Shown piece by piece: positions 5,275-6,774 of a stretch of DNA of 6,774 nt; the first letter of the stretch is position 1, and each line of letters starts with the position of its first letter. The notes below the pieces were generated by a model. The model was given only the letters and a program-made list of their open reading frames with translations, was not told the origin of the DNA and searched no databases. Location: positions 1 to 6,774 of the forward strand of contig CAUBHZ010000104.1 in the NCBI GenBank assembly GCA_958435885.1, in the 5' to 3' direction. A program made the translations under genes and the position numbers. Source of the stretch: an uncultured Intestinimonas sp. (GTDB taxonomy: Bacteria > Bacillota_A > Clostridia > Oscillospirales > Oscillospiraceae).

Positions 5275-6774
5275 ATGGTCAACGACAACCTCAACGGCAT
5301 GGTCAAGGACGTCTACTACGGCAAGACCCTGCGCAAGAGCTATGCCCGCCACCAGGAGATTCTGGAGATGCCCTACCTGCTGGACGTCCAGAAGCATTCC
5401 TACCAGTGGTTCCTGGACACCGGCCTGCGGGAAGTCTTCAAGGACGTGGCCGCCATCACGGACTACGCGGGCAACCTGGAGCTGAGCTTCATCGACTACA
5501 CCATGGATGAGCCCCCCAAGTACAACGTGGAGGAGTGCAAGGCCCGGGACGCCACGTACGCCGCCCCCATCAAGGTCCGGGTGCGCCTGCGCAACAAGGA
5601 GACCGAGGAGATCAAGGAGCAGGAGATCTTCATGGGCGACTTCCCCCTGATGACCAAGGCCGGCACCTTCGTCATCAACGGCGCCGAGCGCGTCATCGTC
5701 TCCCAGATCGTCCGCTCCCCCGGCATCTATTACTCCCACACCGAGGACAAGGCCGGCGGCATCACCTACGCCACCACCGTCATCCCCTACCGGGGCGCCT
5801 GGCTGGAGTATGAGACCGACCTGAACGACGCCTTCTACGTGCGCATCGACAAGAACCGCAAGCTGCCCATCACCTGCCTGATCCGTGCGGTGGGCCCCAA
5901 GACCGACCCCGAGATCCTCGAGCTGTTCGGTGAGGATCCCCGCATCGTTGCCACCCTGGAGAAGGACGCCTGCAAAACCTATGAGGACGCGCTGCTGGAG
6001 ATCTACCGCAAGCTGCGCCCCGGCGAGCCCCCCACGGTGGACTCCGCCGAGAGCCTGCTCAACGCCCTGTTCTTCGACCCCCGGCGCTACGACCTGTCCG
6101 CCGTGGGCCGCTACAAGTTCAACAAGAAGCTGTCGATCTGGACCCGCCTGGTGAATCAGACCCTGGCCGCCCCCGTGGCCGACCCCATGACCGGCGAGAT
6201 CATCGCCGAGCCCGGCGAGGTGCTCACCCGTGAGCGGGCCCACGAGCTGGACGACAAGGGCGTCAACGAGGTTGTACTGGAGCTCGACGGCGTGCAGATC
6301 AAAGTATTCTCCAATCACATGGTGGATATGTCCAAGTTCGTGGACTTTGATCCGGAGGAGTGCGGCGTCAGTGAGAAGGTACGCTTCACCGTGCTCCAGG
6401 AGCTGCTCCAGAATTACACCGGCGAGGAGCTCAAGGAGGCCGTGAAGGAGCGCATCGACGACCTCATTCCCAAGCACATCATCGTGGACGACATCATGGC
6501 GTCCATCAACTACCTCAACTGCCTGGCCCACGGGGTGGGCTCCGCCGACGACATCGACCACCTGGGCAACCGCCGCCTGCGCTGCGTGGGCGAGCTGCTC
6601 CAGAACCAGTTCCGCATCGGCTTCAGCCGCATGGAGCGTGTCATCCGCGAGCGCATGACCATCCAGGACCTGGACATCGTCACCCCCCAGTCCCTCATCA
6701 ACATCCGGCCCGTCACCGCCGCCATCAAGGAGTTCTTCGGCTCCAGCCCCCTGAGCCAGTTCATGGACCAGACC
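5275..6774 (+). CDS. rpoB: RNA polymerase beta subunit, 5' part (runs off the window)
   Basis: 500 codons are visible of a protein that is usually about 1,150-1,300 residues. The beta subunit forms, with beta-prime, the catalytic core of RNA polymerase and is the rifampicin target. Clear RpoB landmarks are [16 protein letters not shown] (32-47), GDFPLM with [13 protein letters not shown] (121-144), RSPGIYY (147-153), RGAWLEYE (173-180), [10 protein letters not shown] (425-434), [11 protein letters not shown] (439-449), and [13 protein letters not shown] (487-499), the start of rifampicin cluster I. The lobe and protrusion domains are therefore present and the fork region begins. The start at 5275 is a choice: GGAG at 5258-5261 is 13 bases away, rather far. 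A second in-frame ATG at 5299 ([10 protein letters not shown]) matches where many RpoB proteins begin but has no ribosome site. The frame is closed upstream by TGA at 5209. rplL, the usual upstream neighbour, is not present. Confidence 0.96.
   Translation, partial: MVNDNLNGMVKDVYYGKTLRKSYARHQEILEMPYLLDVQKHSYQWFLDTGLREVFKDVAAITDYAGNLELSFIDYTMDEPPKYNVEECKARDATYAAPIKVRVRLRNKETEEIKEQEIFMGDFPLMTKAGTFVINGAERVIVSQIVRSPGIYYSHTEDKAGGITYATTVIPYRGAWLEYETDLNDAFYVRIDKNRKLPITCLIRAVGPKTDPEILELFGEDPRIVATLEKDACKTYEDALLEIYRKLRPGEPPTVDSAESLLNALFFDPRRYDLSAVGRYKFNKKLSIWTRLVNQTLAAPVADPMTGEIIAEPGEVLTRERAHELDDKGVNEVVLELDGVQIKVFSNHMVDMSKFVDFDPEECGVSEKVRFTVLQELLQNYTGEELKEAVKERIDDLIPKHIIVDDIMASINYLNCLAHGVGSADDIDHLGNRRLRCVGELLQNQFRIGFSRMERVIRERMTIQDLDIVTPQSLINIRPVTAAIKEFFGSSPLSQFMDQT

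Noticed and set aside
5031..5510. 159-codon frame overlapping the rpoB leader and the first 236 bases of rpoB
   Set aside because: The frame starts at or before the predicted transcription start, has no ribosome site at 5031 and lies out of frame with rpoB; only the internal ATG at 5103 is kept as a low-interest idea.
4972..6561. 529-codon open frame on the minus strand opposite rpoB
   Set aside because: Antisense to unmistakable RpoB; the translation is low-complexity with no domain.
1..6774. tRNA, rRNA, CRISPR array, transposase or insertion sequence
   Set aside because: No tRNA-like cloverleaf, regularly spaced short repeats, transposase motifs or flanking target duplications were seen on either strand.

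Overview
The window looks like a piece of chromosome from a GC-rich Clostridia-type Firmicute. An Oscillospiraceae relative (Flavonifractor/Oscillibacter-like) is my best guess, from the RpoB sequence, AGGAGG-type ribosome sites, an SLH-domain surface protein and roughly 65-70% GC. I could not run a search, so the genus is inference.

The layout is simple. From 3517 down to 20 (minus strand) lies a complete gene for a secreted 1165-residue protein. It has a signal peptide, about four Ig-like domains, five copies of a ~112-residue repeat and three C-terminal SLH modules. It starts 107 bases after an upstream minus-strand gene (4938 to 3625) for a polytopic membrane protein that resembles Gpi18-like mannosyltransferases (GT-C fold). 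The gap between them holds a very good ECF-sigma-type promoter (TGAAAC-N16-CGTC) and an AT-rich perfect inverted repeat. From 5275 to the right edge runs the 5' part (500 codons) of rpoB on the plus strand, cut by the window edge at the start of the rifampicin-binding region.

The 336-base spacer between the glycosyltransferase gene and rpoB (4939-5274) is the most interesting part. It contains two strong sigma-A-like promoters that point at each other and resemble each other as inverted copies. The plus one (4999-5027) reads toward rpoB. The minus one (5082-5110) reads toward the glycosyltransferase. Their predicted transcripts overlap antisense for about 40 bases through nested inverted repeats. 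Each then meets its own intrinsic terminator before its gene: 5134-5175 on plus and 4958-4984 on minus. This predicts either two short, 5'-complementary RNAs or two attenuated leaders that control rpoB and the glycosyltransferase gene.

Functionally, the SLH protein would be held on the cell wall by a secondary wall polysaccharide. The adjacent membrane glycosyltransferase could plausibly contribute to that polysaccharide or to surface glycosylation; this is inferred from proximity only. rpoB is a housekeeping gene and is not preceded here by rplL, so it appears to rely on its own promoter.
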